A stretch of DNA of 64,000 nt from Rhodoplanes sp. Z2-YC6860 (GCF_001579845.1 NZ_CP007440.1:5540029-5604028), one strand, 5' to 3'. Counted from the first letter of the stretch, positions 23,989-33,228 are shown. Notes: generated by a model not told the origin, from the letters alone. Program-made: numbers and translations.

Positions 23989-24246
23989 CTACTGTCTGGC
24001 AAACTCGGCGCCGATTTCCAGGCCCTGACGCCATTTGACCCGGCAACGCCGGCCGGGCGACGCGTTGCGGGTCATCAAGAGGCTGAACTGCGTGGCGACG
24101 TCGTAGGGCGCCCGGACCTGGATGCGAACGCCGCCAGCCGACATGTCCACGAGACGGCATTCCCGGACCGAGAACCCGTCGTCGAAACGGATCCAGGCCT
24201 TCTTGCCCACCGGCGACCGAACGGCTTTCCTGAAATCCTTGTGCAT
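23989..24246 (-). CDS. PilZ domain protein
   Basis: An 85-residue single PilZ domain. It has a start helix with basic residues (HKDFRKAVRSPVGKKAWIRF) and the DMSAGGVRIQV signature (D/N-x-S-x-x-G pattern). These are the c-di-GMP-binding marks, although the N-terminal RxxxR is weak (KAVRS). The ATG at 24246 was chosen because it places the basic segment correctly; upstream in-frame sequence is GC-rich and non-conserved. A CTAA-N7-TTAA CtrA-like box lies about 150-165 bases upstream. It may link c-di-GMP to motility. Confidence 0.75.
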   Translation of the reverse strand: MHKDFRKAVRSPVGKKAWIRFDDGFSVRECRLVDMSAGGVRIQVRAPYDVATQFSLLMTRNASPGRRCRVKWRQGLEIGAEFARQ

Positions 24247-24397
24247 GGCGAACCTGAGTGGCGATTTCGGGCGGCGGCGTTCTGTCGCCGCCCGCTCGTG
24301 TGGCGCCCGGCGCATTCCCATGCCGGGCCTGGAGATTTCTGTATTGGGTAAAACTTGAGGGAAATTGCGCGCGTTCGCCGAATCCTCGGACGTGCCG

Positions 24398-24412
24398 CTA
24401 ACATTCGCTTAA
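24398..24412. promoter_or_regulatory. weak CtrA-like box upstream of the PilZ gene
   Basis: CTAA-cattcgc-TTAA has one mismatch to TTAA-N7-TTAA. It sits about 150 bases upstream of the PilZ ATG and about 120 bases upstream of the DMT-permease start. Binding is inferred from the spacing. Confidence 0.35.
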
Positions 24413-24529
24413 CCATCGAAATGGCGTCGAATCTGGGCTCGCGCGGGCGTGATGCGCATGCGGCGCGGAGCCCCCATGCACGCGGGAAGGCGGTTCCTCC
24501 ACAATGCGGCTGCCGGTTGAACCGCGCGC

Positions 24530-25531
24530 GTGGTAACCATCGCTCCAATCAAGAACCATACCGAAACGCTCAAGACCAATTCCCGGATTGTGACCGCCAC
24601 ACCGAATGCAGATCCGCCTGCGCCCGAATCGTCCGGGAGGCAGGAGAACATCCCGCGCGCGATCCTTCTCATGATCAGCGCGGGCGCGATCTTTTCGTTT
24701 TCCAGCGCGGCGTCGAAGTATCTAGCCCAGACCTACCCGGTCGGCGAGGTGCTGTTCAGCCGTGTGCTGGTGTCGTTCGTTATATTCTCGGCTTTCGCGC
24801 TGCCGACCTCCGGCATTTCGCTGTTCTACACCCGCAAGCCTGTGGCGCACGTGCTGCGGTCGATGTCGCAGTTCACCTCGCAGAGCCTGCTGCTGATCGC
24901 CTTCACGATGATGCCGCTCGCCAGCGCCACGGCGATCAATTTCTCGGCGCCGTTGTTTGCCACGCTGGCCTCGCTGTTTTTCCTGAAAGAGCCGGTCGGA
25001 CCCGTCCGCTGGGCGGTCCTGCTGATCGGCTTCGTCGGCGTGCTGATCGTGACCAATCCAGGCGCCGACACGTTCCAGATCGGTGCGTTGTACGCGCTCG
25101 GCAATGCGATTCTGTTCGGCACGGTCACGGCCGGTGTGCGCGGCATGACCAAGACCGAGTCGGCCCGCACGCTGACAGTGTATCAGCTGATGTGGCTCAC
25201 GCTGTTCAACGGACTGACGCTGCCATTCGCGTTCAAGACGCCGGCCTTGAGCGACATGCCGATGATCGTCGCCAACGGCATCGCCAACATGCTGGGACAA
25301 TACTGGTGGACGCGCGCGATCCACCTTGCGCCGACCTCGGCGGTGACGCCGTTCCAGTATCTGTCGCTGCTGTGGGCGATGATGTTCGGCTACGCCTGGT
25401 GGGGCGACGAGCCGACCGTCGGATTGCTGGTCGGTTCGGCAATCCTGGTGAGTTCGGGCCTGTTCCTGATCTGGCACGAGGCGCGGAAGCGGCGGCGGTT
25501 GCCGCCGGTGCCAGCCGAGCCGCCGGAATGA
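24530..25531 (+). CDS. DMT-superfamily (EamA) transporter
   Basis: A 333-residue permease with about ten membrane helices in two EamA repeats. The first is RAILLMISAGAIFSFSSAAS to LIGFVGVLIVTN. The second is IGALYALGNAILFGTVTAGV to SAILVSSGLFLIWHE. An N-terminal hydrophilic stretch of about 45 residues (ending GRQENIPR) precedes the first helix. These are typical drug/metabolite transporters exporting amino acids or similar compounds; the substrate is unknown. Start codon GTG at 24530 has no strong ribosome site, so a downstream start is possible. A 10-bp stem terminator follows. Confidence 0.85.
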   Translation: MVTIAPIKNHTETLKTNSRIVTATPNADPPAPESSGRQENIPRAILLMISAGAIFSFSSAASKYLAQTYPVGEVLFSRVLVSFVIFSAFALPTSGISLFYTRKPVAHVLRSMSQFTSQSLLLIAFTMMPLASATAINFSAPLFATLASLFFLKEPVGPVRWAVLLIGFVGVLIVTNPGADTFQIGALYALGNAILFGTVTAGVRGMTKTESARTLTVYQLMWLTLFNGLTLPFAFKTPALSDMPMIVANGIANMLGQYWWTRAIHLAPTSAVTPFQYLSLLWAMMFGYAWWGDEPTVGLLVGSAILVSSGLFLIWHEARKRRRLPPVPAEPPE

Positions 25532-25533
25532 AG

Positions 25534-25559
25534 CATGGCCGGGTTTTGGCCCGGCCATG
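25534..25559 (+). terminator. terminator hairpin after DMT gene
   Basis: CATGGCCGGG and CCCGGCCATG form a perfect 10-bp stem with a 6-base loop (ttttgg) directly after the stop codon. A weak T run follows. Confidence 0.65.
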
Positions 25560-25589
25560 TTCAATCCCGCGATGCGTTCGGCGCTTCGC

Positions 25590-26255
25590 TCAGTTCACCG
25601 CGAAGCAGTAGAACAAGCCGTCACCGCCGGTGCTCTTGAGATCGTTCTGCGAGCAGCCGCCGTCCGGCCCGCGCGACGGATGCGACGAATTCCACGACTT
25701 CGACGGCACGTCGTCTTTCAATCCCTGTCGGTCGGAATGGCCGAGCATCGCGGAGCCAGCGGTGCTGCTCGTCCAATTGTTGCAGGTGCGGTCTTCGCCG
25801 GCCGGGAAGGCGCGGCCTTCCATCGTCGAGCCGGTGAGCATGTCGTGGCGGTTCGGCGTGTCGCCGCGGCCGTTGATGACGTCGCCCTTCTCGCTGAGGT
25901 TGGTCTGCTTGGTGATGTTGTTGGCGTCGCTGTGCAGGTCGTCCACGCTCTTGGCCACCACCGCGCCCTTGGCGTTGGTCCACGGACCCTTGCCGATGCG
26001 ATCGCGGGCGTTCACGGCGTTCGCGCCCTGGGTGCTGAGATAGGCATGCCAGGTCTTGCCGGTGCTGCCCGCGGCCTGTGCGAGCTTGCCGCATTGGGCG
26101 TCGGCGCCGGCAAGACCGCCGAGGTCGGCGCCCTTGCCCGGGCCCGCGCTCGTGACGAAGAACGTCATGCTGTTGGCCTGCTGCGCCTGCGCCGGCGCAA
26201 CGAGGCCCGCTGCCATCAAACCCACCGAAGTCAGAATCATCGATCGCATTTTCAT
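25590..26255 (-). CDS. secreted lectin-like protein
   Basis: About 221 residues. Signal peptide KMRSMILTSVGLMAAGLVAP, then QAQQ. The mature domain has FFVTSAGPGKGADLGGLAGA and a paired-cysteine scaffold (DAQCGKLAQAAG, RTCNNWTSSTAG, GCSQNDLKSTGG, FYCFA). This pattern is annotated as lectin in related genomes. The mature part matches these in length. The ATG at 26255 gives a better signal than the upstream one at 26270. It could bind surface glycans; the ligand is unknown. The amidohydrolase gene upstream on the same strand ends about 100 bases away. Confidence 0.7.
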   Translation of the reverse strand: MKMRSMILTSVGLMAAGLVAPAQAQQANSMTFFVTSAGPGKGADLGGLAGADAQCGKLAQAAGSTGKTWHAYLSTQGANAVNARDRIGKGPWTNAKGAVVAKSVDDLHSDANNITKQTNLSEKGDVINGRGDTPNRHDMLTGSTMEGRAFPAGEDRTCNNWTSSTAGSAMLGHSDRQGLKDDVPSKSWNSSHPSRGPDGGCSQNDLKSTGGDGLFYCFAVN

Positions 26256-26307
26256 CGAGGTACCTCCCATCGTCGGCCCAACACCGAGCCGGATACAGTA
26301 AGAACAT

Positions 26308-26346
26308 CCGGCGGGCTGAAGTCGTCCCCCGCCCGCCGGTTTTTTG
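26308..26346. terminator. hairpin between amidohydrolase and lectin-like gene
   Basis: CCGGCGGGC and GCCCGCCGG form a 9-bp stem with a 14-base loop; TTTTTT follows on the plus strand. On the minus strand, where the neighbouring genes lie, the following T run is weak (ATGTTCTT). It may act as the amidohydrolase terminator. Confidence 0.45.
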
Positions 26347-26361
26347 CGATGGCCCGCCGCC

Positions 26362-27441
26362 TCAGGCGGCCTTCAGCTTCGGGATCAGCCGCGTTGCATT
26401 GCCGCTTTCGATCGCCTGCACGTCGGCGGCCGAGAGACCGAGCTTCGCCAGGTCCTTGTACTGGTCGAGCGCGAAATACGGCCAGTCGGTGCCGTAGGTG
26501 ACCTGCGACACCGGCACGAGCTTGAGCAGCGCGGCCATCGCCGGGACCGAGGTGGCATTGGCGGTGTCGTAGTGCAGCTTGGCCAGTTCGGCCATGGCGC
26601 CGTTCGGGAACAACTCCTTGAACTTCGGGATGTTGTCGTAGAAGGCCGCGATCCGTCCGGCCAGCATCGGGATCGTTCCGCCGGCGTGCGAGAATATCCA
26701 CTTGATGTCGGGATAGTTTTTGAACCCGCCGCTGAGCAGCAGGCTCGTCACCGTGCGCGTGGTGTCGTGCGGCACCTCGATCACCGCTGGGAACGCGCCG
26801 ACGCTCAGGCGTCCGCAGCAGGCTGCGACCAGCGGATGCACGTAACAAACCGCCTTCCGCTTGTTGAGCTCCTCCAGCACCGGCTTGTACATCGCATCGC
26901 CGAGCCACTTGTCGCCGTAGTTGGACTGGAAGTTGATGCCGTCGACCTTCAGCGTGTCGAAGGCGTATTCGATCTCTTTCAGCGTCACGTCGACATTCAT
27001 CATCGACAGCGGCGCGAAGATGCCGAAACGGCCCGGATGATCGCGGCGCATCTCGGCGGCAAAGTCCTGGCAGACCCGGACGATCTTCGCGGCCTCGTCG
27101 GCGCCGGTGTCGAACCACAGCCCCGGCGTCGAGGCGAGCGAGATCACGGCGGTGCGGATGCCGTTCTTGTCCATGTTCTCGATGGCCTTCGCCGGCGTCC
27201 AGTCGAACACACCGGGATAAGGCGGGATGTTGCGCTTGCTCTCGTAGTCCTTCTGCATCTGCAGATAGGACGGCGGATAGAAGTGATGGTGGGTGTCGAT
27301 CAGCGTCTTGGCGCCCTGGGCGTGGACCGCCGGGGCGCCGAGCGCCGCAGCGGCGGTGGTGGCCGCAAGGCCGGCCATGAAGCCACGGCGTGACAGGCCG
27401 CGATCGCCGCAAGCGGGGCAGTTGTGGAAAAACATCGGCAT
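26362..27441 (-). CDS. Tat-exported amidohydrolase-2 family protein
   Basis: A 359-residue TIM-barrel metal hydrolase or decarboxylase of the amidohydrolase-2 (ACMSD-like) family. [20 protein letters not shown] after GDRGL is a Tat signal. The mature barrel has [13 protein letters not shown] (the HxH metal ligands), [21 protein letters not shown] (His) and [10 protein letters not shown] (Asp metal ligand). Members decarboxylate or hydrolyse aromatic or lactone substrates. The export signal implies a periplasmic or cell-surface role. Monocistronic; divergent from the ferredoxin gene at 27573. The substrate is unknown. Confidence 0.85.
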   Translation of the reverse strand: MPMFFHNCPACGDRGLSRRGFMAGLAATTAAAALGAPAVHAQGAKTLIDTHHHFYPPSYLQMQKDYESKRNIPPYPGVFDWTPAKAIENMDKNGIRTAVISLASTPGLWFDTGADEAAKIVRVCQDFAAEMRRDHPGRFGIFAPLSMMNVDVTLKEIEYAFDTLKVDGINFQSNYGDKWLGDAMYKPVLEELNKRKAVCYVHPLVAACCGRLSVGAFPAVIEVPHDTTRTVTSLLLSGGFKNYPDIKWIFSHAGGTIPMLAGRIAAFYDNIPKFKELFPNGAMAELAKLHYDTANATSVPAMAALLKLVPVSQVTYGTDWPYFALDQYKDLAKLGLSAADVQAIESGNATRLIPKLKAA

Positions 27442-27572
27442 CCTCCCATTGTTTTGAGTATCTGTTTTTGGCGTGTCAGGCTTTTGACGTGACCGCCTGA
27501 GTTGCGGCGATGATAGTCTGGTCTATAAAACCGACAAGCGCCAAGAAACCCGGACGATCCTACCCAACCACC

Positions 27573-27893
27573 ATGCCGAAAATCACCTACATCGAACAGG
27601 ACGGGACCGAACGCACCGTCGAGGCCGAAGCCGGCTCGACCGTGATGGAAACCGCCATCAACAACGACATCCCGGGCATCCTCGCCACCTGCGGCGGCTC
27701 GTGCTCGTGCGCGACCTGCCACGTCTATGTGGACGAGGACTGGGTCGACAAGCTGCCGCCGCCCGAGCTCGATGAGAACGACATGCTCGACACCGCCCAT
27801 GACCTTCAGGAAAACTCGCGGCTGTCGTGCCAGATCAAGGTCACCGACGAGCTCGACGGGCTGATCGTCACCACGCCGGCCAGGCAGATTTAG
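27573..27893 (+). CDS. 2Fe-2S ferredoxin, adrenodoxin type
   Basis: A 106-residue electron carrier with C40-x5-C46-x2-C49 (ATCGGSCSCATCHVY) and C86 (SRLSCQIKV), the vertebrate-type [2Fe-2S] pattern used by P450 and Rieske-type oxygenases. It starts MPKITYIEQDGTE; the frame continues upstream to 27510 without a ribosome site. No reductase or oxygenase partner is immediately adjacent, so it may serve a distant cytochrome P450. Followed by a family 2 palindromic repeat. Divergent promoter region with the amidohydrolase. Confidence 0.9.
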   Translation: MPKITYIEQDGTERTVEAEAGSTVMETAINNDIPGILATCGGSCSCATCHVYVDEDWVDKLPPPELDENDMLDTAHDLQENSRLSCQIKVTDELDGLIVTTPARQI

Positions 27894-27898
27894 GCCGC

Positions 27899-28010
27899 GG
27901 TCATTCCGGGGCGCGGACGAAGTCCGCGAACCCGGAATCCAGACAAGCAGGCAGCGCCGATGTATCTGGATTCCGGGTTCGCGCCTGACGGCGCGCCCCG
28001 GAATGACAGC
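27899..28010. repeat. palindromic repeat, family 2 (copy h)
   Basis: GGTCATTCCGGGGCGCGG...CCCGGAATCCAGAC, then the shared core with aagcaggcag, then CTGGATTCCGGGTTCGCG...CGCGCCCCGGAATGACAGC. It is near-identical in plan to 11303-11410. It lies between the ferredoxin and the NHL gene. Confidence 0.8.
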
Positions 28011-28090
28011 GGAGATCGCGTTCTCTAATATCCCCACCAAGCCGCCGGTCGCCGCGCGCGAAACAGGCGGCATTGCTGGGAGGCTCCATA

Positions 28091-29135
28091 ATGCGTGCTT
28101 GTGCCCTGGCGCTCGCGCTGATCGCCGTTGCGGTTTCGCCCTCGATGGCCGCCGATCAGGCGGTGCCGAAATTCCAGCCCGAGCCGTTCTGGCCGAAGCC
28201 GCTCCCGGACAACTGGATCCTCGGCCAGGTCGCCGGCATCGCCGTCGACCGTCAGGACAACATCTGGGTCATCCACCGTCCGGCGACGCTGCTCGACGAC
28301 GAAAAGGGCGCAGAGAAAAATCCGCCCGAGACGATCTGCTGCAAGGCCGCACCGCCGGTGCTGAAGTTCGATCAAGAGGGCAACCTGCTCGCCTCCTGGG
28401 GTCCCGTCCCCGGCCATTGGGTCAAGAACGAGCACGGCATCCACATCGATGGCGACGGCAATGTCTGGCTGGGCGGCAACAACGACGGCGACCAGATTCT
28501 GAAGTTCACGCCGGACGGCAAGTTCCTGCAGCAGATCGGCAAGGACGACGGCACCAAGGGCTCGCTGTCGCAAACCCGCCTCGGCCGCCCCGCCCACATG
28601 ATGACCGACGCGGCGGCGAACGAAATCTACGTCGCCGACGGCTACGGCAATCACCGGGTGATCGTGTTCGACCTGAACACCGGCGCGTTCAAGCGGATGT
28701 GGGGCGCCTACGGCAAGCCGCCGGGCGACGAGAAGACGCCGCCCTACCGGCCGGACGCAGCGCCCTCGGCGCAGTTCTCCAACCCGGTGCACTGCGTGCG
28801 GATCGCCAATGACGGGCTGGTTTACGTCTGCGACCGCGCCAACGACCGCATCCAGGTATTCCGCAAGGACGGCACCTTCGTGAAGGAATTTCGGGTCTCC
28901 ACCGCCACCCTGCAGAACGGCTCGGTCTGGGACCTGGTGTTGTCGGAAGACAACGCTCAGAAATTCATTTTCGTGGCCGACGGCGCCACGGGAATTGGCC
29001 AAATGGGGCCGGACCGGCCGCCAGCCGGGACAGTTCAAATGGGTCCACAACCTCGCTATCGATTCCAAAGGCAATCTATATACTGCCGAGGTCGGGTACG
29101 GACGCCGGGTGCAGAAGTTCAGGAGAGTGGAATGA
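28091..29135 (+). pseudogene. NHL-repeat (six-bladed propeller) protein, frameshifted near the 3' end
   Basis: The gene starts at ATG 28091 (GGGAGG just upstream) with a signal peptide (RACALALALIAVAVSPSMAA). Successive propeller blades follow, such as GIAVDRQDNIWVIHRP, GIHIDGDGNVWLGGN and HCVRIANDGLVYVCDRAN. In the normal frame the C-terminus would read GRQPGQFKWVHNLAIDSKGN then YTAEVGYGRRVQKF, which is exactly encoded at 29016-29135 but in another frame. The shift happens at about 28985-29001. Relatives have more residues in that stretch, so a short deletion is likely. The current frame therefore runs into the next gene. It resembles peptidylamidoglycolate lyase-type propellers. Sequencing error cannot be excluded. 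Confidence 0.75.
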
Positions 29136-29464
29136 TCAGGGCGCTGGTGGTGGCAGGAGTCTTGAGCGTTGCGGTGGTCTCGCAGGCCAGCGCCTGGAAT
29201 GATCTGACCAACAGCGTCTATGGCCACAAGGGCAACGACACTGGCGGCATCATTCCGTGGTCGCCCGAGAACGAGAAGAACGCTTTCGCCATGGCCGAGG
29301 CCAACTGCAAGTCGAACGGCAAGTATCCGGTGGCGACCAGCATCCATCGCGTGCCGGGCGACTTCATCGCCTATCGCTGCCAGTGGGATCCGCCGCGCCG
29401 CTCGACGCGCCGCTACGTCAAGGAGCCGGTGGAAGAGGTCAACATCGAGTCGCTCGCGAAGTAA
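29132..29464 (+). CDS. small secreted hypothetical protein
   Basis: A 110-residue protein: signal peptide MIRALVVAGVLSVAVVSQAS, ending SAW. The mature region has NDLTNSVYGHKGNDTGGIIP, AMAEANCKSNGKYPVATSIH, then AYRCQWDPPRRSTRRYV, with two cysteines. The ATG overlaps the original NHL stop (ATGA), so it was probably translationally coupled. Because of the upstream frameshift it is now in frame with the NHL body, making a possible 463-residue fusion. Function unknown; small exported proteins of this type are common in related genomes. Confidence 0.7.
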   Translation: MIRALVVAGVLSVAVVSQASAWNDLTNSVYGHKGNDTGGIIPWSPENEKNAFAMAEANCKSNGKYPVATSIHRVPGDFIAYRCQWDPPRRSTRRYVKEPVEEVNIESLAK

Positions 29465-29505
29465 GGGCGCTCGATTTTCCGTATTGAAGCGGGCGTGCCT
29501 TTGCC

Positions 29506-29529
29506 CCGTCATCCTGAGGGGCCTTCGAC
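29506..29529. repeat. truncated family 1 repeat remnant (copy i)
   Basis: CCCGTCATCCTGAGGGGCCTTCGAC contains the left arm of the family 1 palindrome, with the hairpin missing. It is a degenerate remnant between a small secreted gene and the minus-strand membrane gene. Confidence 0.5.
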
Positions 29530-29553
29530 AAAAAACGGCGGCGTACAAAAACG

Positions 29554-29760
29554 CTATCGCACCGGCAACTCGATCGGATTGCAATTGCGACGGCCGGTCG
29601 CCATGCATTCGTCAGCCTTGCGCGCCGCGACCAGCGCATTGCCGAGCCAGATGCCAACGCCGACGATCACCACACCCGCAACCGCGAGAAAAATGTTCGC
29701 AGCGCGGCGGTCGCGCGCCTCGTCCTCGGGCGTCTGCGGCGGTTCGAGCCGGTCGTTCAT
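29554..29760 (-). CDS. small membrane protein
   Basis: A 68-residue protein with an N-terminal hydrophilic segment rich in acidic and Arg residues (NDRLEPPQTPEDEARDRRAA), one transmembrane helix (NIFLAVAGVVIVGVGIWLGN), then a short C-terminal tail with two cysteines. It begins three bases after the SulP stop on the same strand, so it is probably the second gene of the same operon. Function unknown. It could be a small partner of the SulP transporter, but this is only context. Confidence 0.6.
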   Translation of the reverse strand: MNDRLEPPQTPEDEARDRRAANIFLAVAGVVIVGVGIWLGNALVAARKADECMATGRRNCNPIELPVR

Positions 29761-29763
29761 CGC

Positions 29764-32010
29764 CTAAATTTCCAGCTGCTGAATGGTCAGATTGGCCGAG
29801 CGCAGCCGCACGCTCAGCTCGCGGCCGAGCGCGGCCAAAAGCTTGATCGCGACCGCAGGCTCCGACTCGCGCAGCGCGTCGAACCCCTCCCCGGTCAGTG
29901 CGAACGCCAGCATATCCTCGTCGGCCGTGACGGTCGCCGAGCGCGGCCCGCGGTCGAGGATCGCAAGCTCGCCGAACACCGTGCCGGGTACGAACGTGAC
30001 CAGCCTGATCTCCCCGTCGGAGTGGCGGATGTGCACGCTGGCCCGCCCCTTGGTCACGAGGTAGAGCGCCGTGCCGGGATCGCCCTGCCGGAAGACCACC
30101 TGGCCCGCGGGCCAGCTGACGAGATCGAGATGGCGCGTGAGCGCTGCGATCTCACCGGATGAAAAGTCGCGCAGGATCGACACGCGATCGAGCGCGATCT
30201 CGCCAGTGGTTTCCGGCGTGGCTGTCGCGCCCAAAAGCCCGTCCTCGGCCCACTCGATAGCGCGGTCGACATCGGGAAACACCCGGTCGCGGGCGCTGAA
30301 GGCGCCGGCGAGGCCTGGCGCTGCGGTGCGCGCGGCATAGACCAGCGCCAGCCTGATGTTCCGCTGCGCCAGCGCCTGATCGATGTCGCAGAGAATCCGC
30401 GCGCCGGTGGAGTCGACGTCGGTGACGCGGCGCAGATCGAGCAGCACAGCGCTGGTGCCGGACGCAGTCTCGCGGGCGACCATCTGCGCCAGCCGCTCGG
30501 CGCTGCCGAAGAACAGCGCGCCCTGCAATTCGATCACCAGGATGGCCGCGCCCTGCTTTTCCAGTACCGCGATCGTGCGCGCGCTGCGCGACTTGCGCGA
30601 TCGCACCTTGTCGCAACGATAGAGCCGCCGCACGTTGGAGCGGCTCATCCGGACGACAAACAGCAGCACCGCGAGCGCAAGCCCGATGAACACCGCGAGC
30701 ACCACATTGACCACGATCGACAGCACCGAGACGAACAGCGCGACCGCGAGATCGAGCGCGACGGTGCTGCGATGCGGCGTCGCAGGCTTGAGCAACGCGG
30801 CCAGGGCGTCCTTGGTCCACGGATCGATGTGCTGGACCGCGATCACCATAATCAGCGCCGACAGCACGACGCGCGGCATGGTGGTCACCAGCGGAAACAG
30901 CACGGTCGCGGCGATCAGCAGCATCAGTGCGTTGACTACGACCGACACCCAGGTCCGTCCGCCAAAGGCGCGGTTGGTGACGCTCGGGCCGATGTTGATG
31001 CCGCTGGTGATGCCGCCGAAGGCGCCCGATACCGCATTGGCAAGACCGAGCCGCACCAGCAGCCGGTCGCCGTCGGTGCGGAGCTCCCCCGGCGAGCCGG
31101 CGAGCTTGGCGCACAAGAGCGCGTCGATCGCGGCGATCATGGCGAGCGCCAGCGCGCCGGATAAAATGGCGGGCGCGGCCTTGAGCAGCGTGCCCTCCAT
31201 GGTGAAGCCGGTGAAATCGACCAGCACACTGCGCATCGCGGCGCTCGCGGTCAGCGGGCCGATCGTCGGACCGAGATATGCGGACAGACCAACAAGCCTC
31301 AATCCGTAATACGCCACGAGTCCCACGCCGAGCCCGACCAGAAGCGGTGGGATTTTTGTGGTGATCTTTCTGGCGTACCACATCGCCGCGAACGTCAGCG
31401 CCGCGACCGCGACGCTCAGCGGGTGCGCCGAGGACAGATAATGATGCACCTGGCGGAAGCTGATGCTGCGCTCGTAGCCCAGCACGTTGCCGAGCTGCAC
31501 GAGAAACAGCAGCACCGCCGCCATGTTCTGGAAGCCGGCCATCACCGGATGCGGCGCGAACTTGATCAGCGTGCCGAGCCGCAACAATCCGAACAGCGCC
31601 TGGAATATGCCGCCGAGCAGGACGATGGCAAAGAACACCAGGAGGATTGCCGGCGCCGCCGGCTTTTGCAGCGCAGCGAAGTCGGAATGAACCAAGGAAT
31701 AGAGCAGCAGCCCGAGGAAGAAGGTGGTGGTGATACGCGGCGCATAGACCATCGCCGAACGGTCGCCCAGTACCACACAGACAATGCCCGCGATCAGCGC
31801 CGAGATCAGACCCGCGAAGGCGCCGTATGCGAAGTATCCGTCGCCCAGGGCGACGAAGGCGAACATGCCAAAGCCGATCGCAAGCGGAATGGCGATGGCC
31901 GACGAGACCAGACCGCCGGTCAGGTCGGAGCGCAGCGATCCGGTAATACGGTCGGTCATACGCGAAGAAGTCTCTGCAATTGAGACCGTCGGTTGTGGCG
32001 TGCGGAACAT
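29764..32010 (-). CDS. SulP-family anion transporter fused to STAS and cNMP-binding domains
   Basis: A 748-residue three-part protein. Residues about 20-440 are a SulP permease (VSSAIAIPLAIGFGMFAFVA, KFAPHPVMAGFQNMAAVLLF, NIGPSVTNRAFGGRT) with some 12 membrane segments. Residues about 460-590 are a STAS domain (AILVIELQGALFFGSAERLA, DVDSTGARIL). Residues 605-735 are a cyclic-nucleotide-binding domain (FGELAILDRGPRSATV, the PBC motif). Such transporters carry sulfate, bicarbonate or carboxylates. The cNMP domain suggests gating by cAMP or cGMP. MTDRITGSL at residue 18 (31959) is a possible alternative start. Single promoter; a small membrane gene follows. Confidence 0.85.
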   Translation of the reverse strand: MFRTPQPTVSIAETSSRMTDRITGSLRSDLTGGLVSSAIAIPLAIGFGMFAFVALGDGYFAYGAFAGLISALIAGIVCVVLGDRSAMVYAPRITTTFFLGLLLYSLVHSDFAALQKPAAPAILLVFFAIVLLGGIFQALFGLLRLGTLIKFAPHPVMAGFQNMAAVLLFLVQLGNVLGYERSISFRQVHHYLSSAHPLSVAVAALTFAAMWYARKITTKIPPLLVGLGVGLVAYYGLRLVGLSAYLGPTIGPLTASAAMRSVLVDFTGFTMEGTLLKAAPAILSGALALAMIAAIDALLCAKLAGSPGELRTDGDRLLVRLGLANAVSGAFGGITSGINIGPSVTNRAFGGRTWVSVVVNALMLLIAATVLFPLVTTMPRVVLSALIMVIAVQHIDPWTKDALAALLKPATPHRSTVALDLAVALFVSVLSIVVNVVLAVFIGLALAVLLFVVRMSRSNVRRLYRCDKVRSRKSRSARTIAVLEKQGAAILVIELQGALFFGSAERLAQMVARETASGTSAVLLDLRRVTDVDSTGARILCDIDQALAQRNIRLALVYAARTAAPGLAGAFSARDRVFPDVDRAIEWAEDGLLGATATPETTGEIALDRVSILRDFSSGEIAALTRHLDLVSWPAGQVVFRQGDPGTALYLVTKGRASVHIRHSDGEIRLVTFVPGTVFGELAILDRGPRSATVTADEDMLAFALTGEGFDALRESEPAVAIKLLAALGRELSVRLRSANLTIQQLEI

Positions 32011-32244
32011 GTCAGGTCAATGACCTCTGTTCGCCTCATCCCAGCAAGCGCCGCGCATCCGCGGCGCACTTGCGGCACGGACCTTCTTGCCGACGGCTCA
32101 TATCCCCCGGCAACTGCGACGCTCTGTCCCGGCGTTCAGCGGCGGTCAGGACAACACTGCTGACTTTTTGGAACTGGTAGACATCGTCAAGGTTCAATCC
32201 AGCGGGTGGACAAATCGGCGGGCGCGCATTCGCTGGAGGACACC

Positions 32245-33228
32245 ATGAAAGCATTCTGGCGCTGGTGCGCACTGACTGCCGTGTTGGCTGCATCGACGAT
32301 CCCGACTTACGCCGAGACGGGCGCCTACCCGGACAAACCGGTACAGATCATCGCGGACTCTCCGGCCGGCAGCACGCCTGACGTGGCCCTGCGGTTCATT
32401 GCCGAGGAGCTGACCAAGGCCTGGGGCCAGCAGGTTGTGGTGGTCAACCGCCCCGGCGCCGGCGGCAGCCTCGCCGCGCGGGCGGCCGCAGAAGCCGCGC
32501 CCGACGGCTACACGCTCTATCAGCCGGTGCTGTCGACGTTCGTGACGCTGCACCCGGCGGCGGCGAACGTACCCCTGCACGTGCCGAAGGACTTCCTGCC
32601 AATCGGGTTCGTCGCCGAAAATCCGATGTTCATCGCGGTCTCGCCGAGCCTCGGCGTCAAATCGCTCGCAGAGCTGATCGCGCTCGCTAAGAAAAAACCC
32701 GGCGCAATCTCCTACGCCGCGACCGGGATCGGACGGCTCACCCACCTGACCGGCGAGCTGTTGCAACGCGAAGCCGACATCAAGCTTCAGCTCGTGCCCT
32801 ACACCGCCGGTGGCCCCGCGCAAGGCGTCAGCGACGTCGCGACCGGACGCGTCGGAATGATCGTCGAAGGATACTCCGGCATTGCCGCCTCGGCGCGGTC
32901 GGGTGCGATCAAGCTGATCGCCGTGGCATCGGCCAAACGTCTGGGCGATTTCCCGGACGTTCCAGCGGTGGCGGAGACAATCCCGGATTTCATTGCGACT
33001 GGCTGGGGCATTCTTGTCGCGCCGGTGGGAACACCTGACGCCATCGTGCGCAAGGTGAGCGAGGATCTTTACAAGATCGCCAAGGATCCCGAGCTCAACC
33101 AAAAGCTCGCCAAGCTCGGCAGTTATACCCGGCCGATGCTGGCTGACGAAACGCAGGCCTTCGTCCAAAGTCAGCAGAGCCGATGGAATCCGGTGCTGGC
33201 CGACGTGGCCCGCGCGCAGCAGAAGTGA
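32245..33228 (+). CDS. Bug-family TTT solute-binding protein
   Basis: A 327-residue Bug/TctC protein. Signal peptide KAFWRWCALTAVLAASTIPT, ending YAE. Mature motifs: YPDKPVQIIADSPAGSTPDV, NRPGAGGSLAARAAAEAAPD, DVPAVAETIPDFIATGWGIL and APVGTPDAIVRKVSEDLYKI. Chosen start ATG 32245, with GGAGG a few bases before it; the upstream open frame adds hydrophilic residues only. It ends a few bases before the convergent cckA. No transporter subunits near. It is closest to the copies at 3-5.5 kb in its PDGYTLYQ and TGWG segments. The ligand is unknown. Confidence 0.87.
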   Translation: MKAFWRWCALTAVLAASTIPTYAETGAYPDKPVQIIADSPAGSTPDVALRFIAEELTKAWGQQVVVVNRPGAGGSLAARAAAEAAPDGYTLYQPVLSTFVTLHPAAANVPLHVPKDFLPIGFVAENPMFIAVSPSLGVKSLAELIALAKKKPGAISYAATGIGRLTHLTGELLQREADIKLQLVPYTAGGPAQGVSDVATGRVGMIVEGYSGIAASARSGAIKLIAVASAKRLGDFPDVPAVAETIPDFIATGWGILVAPVGTPDAIVRKVSEDLYKIAKDPELNQKLAKLGSYTRPMLADETQAFVQSQQSRWNPVLADVARAQQK

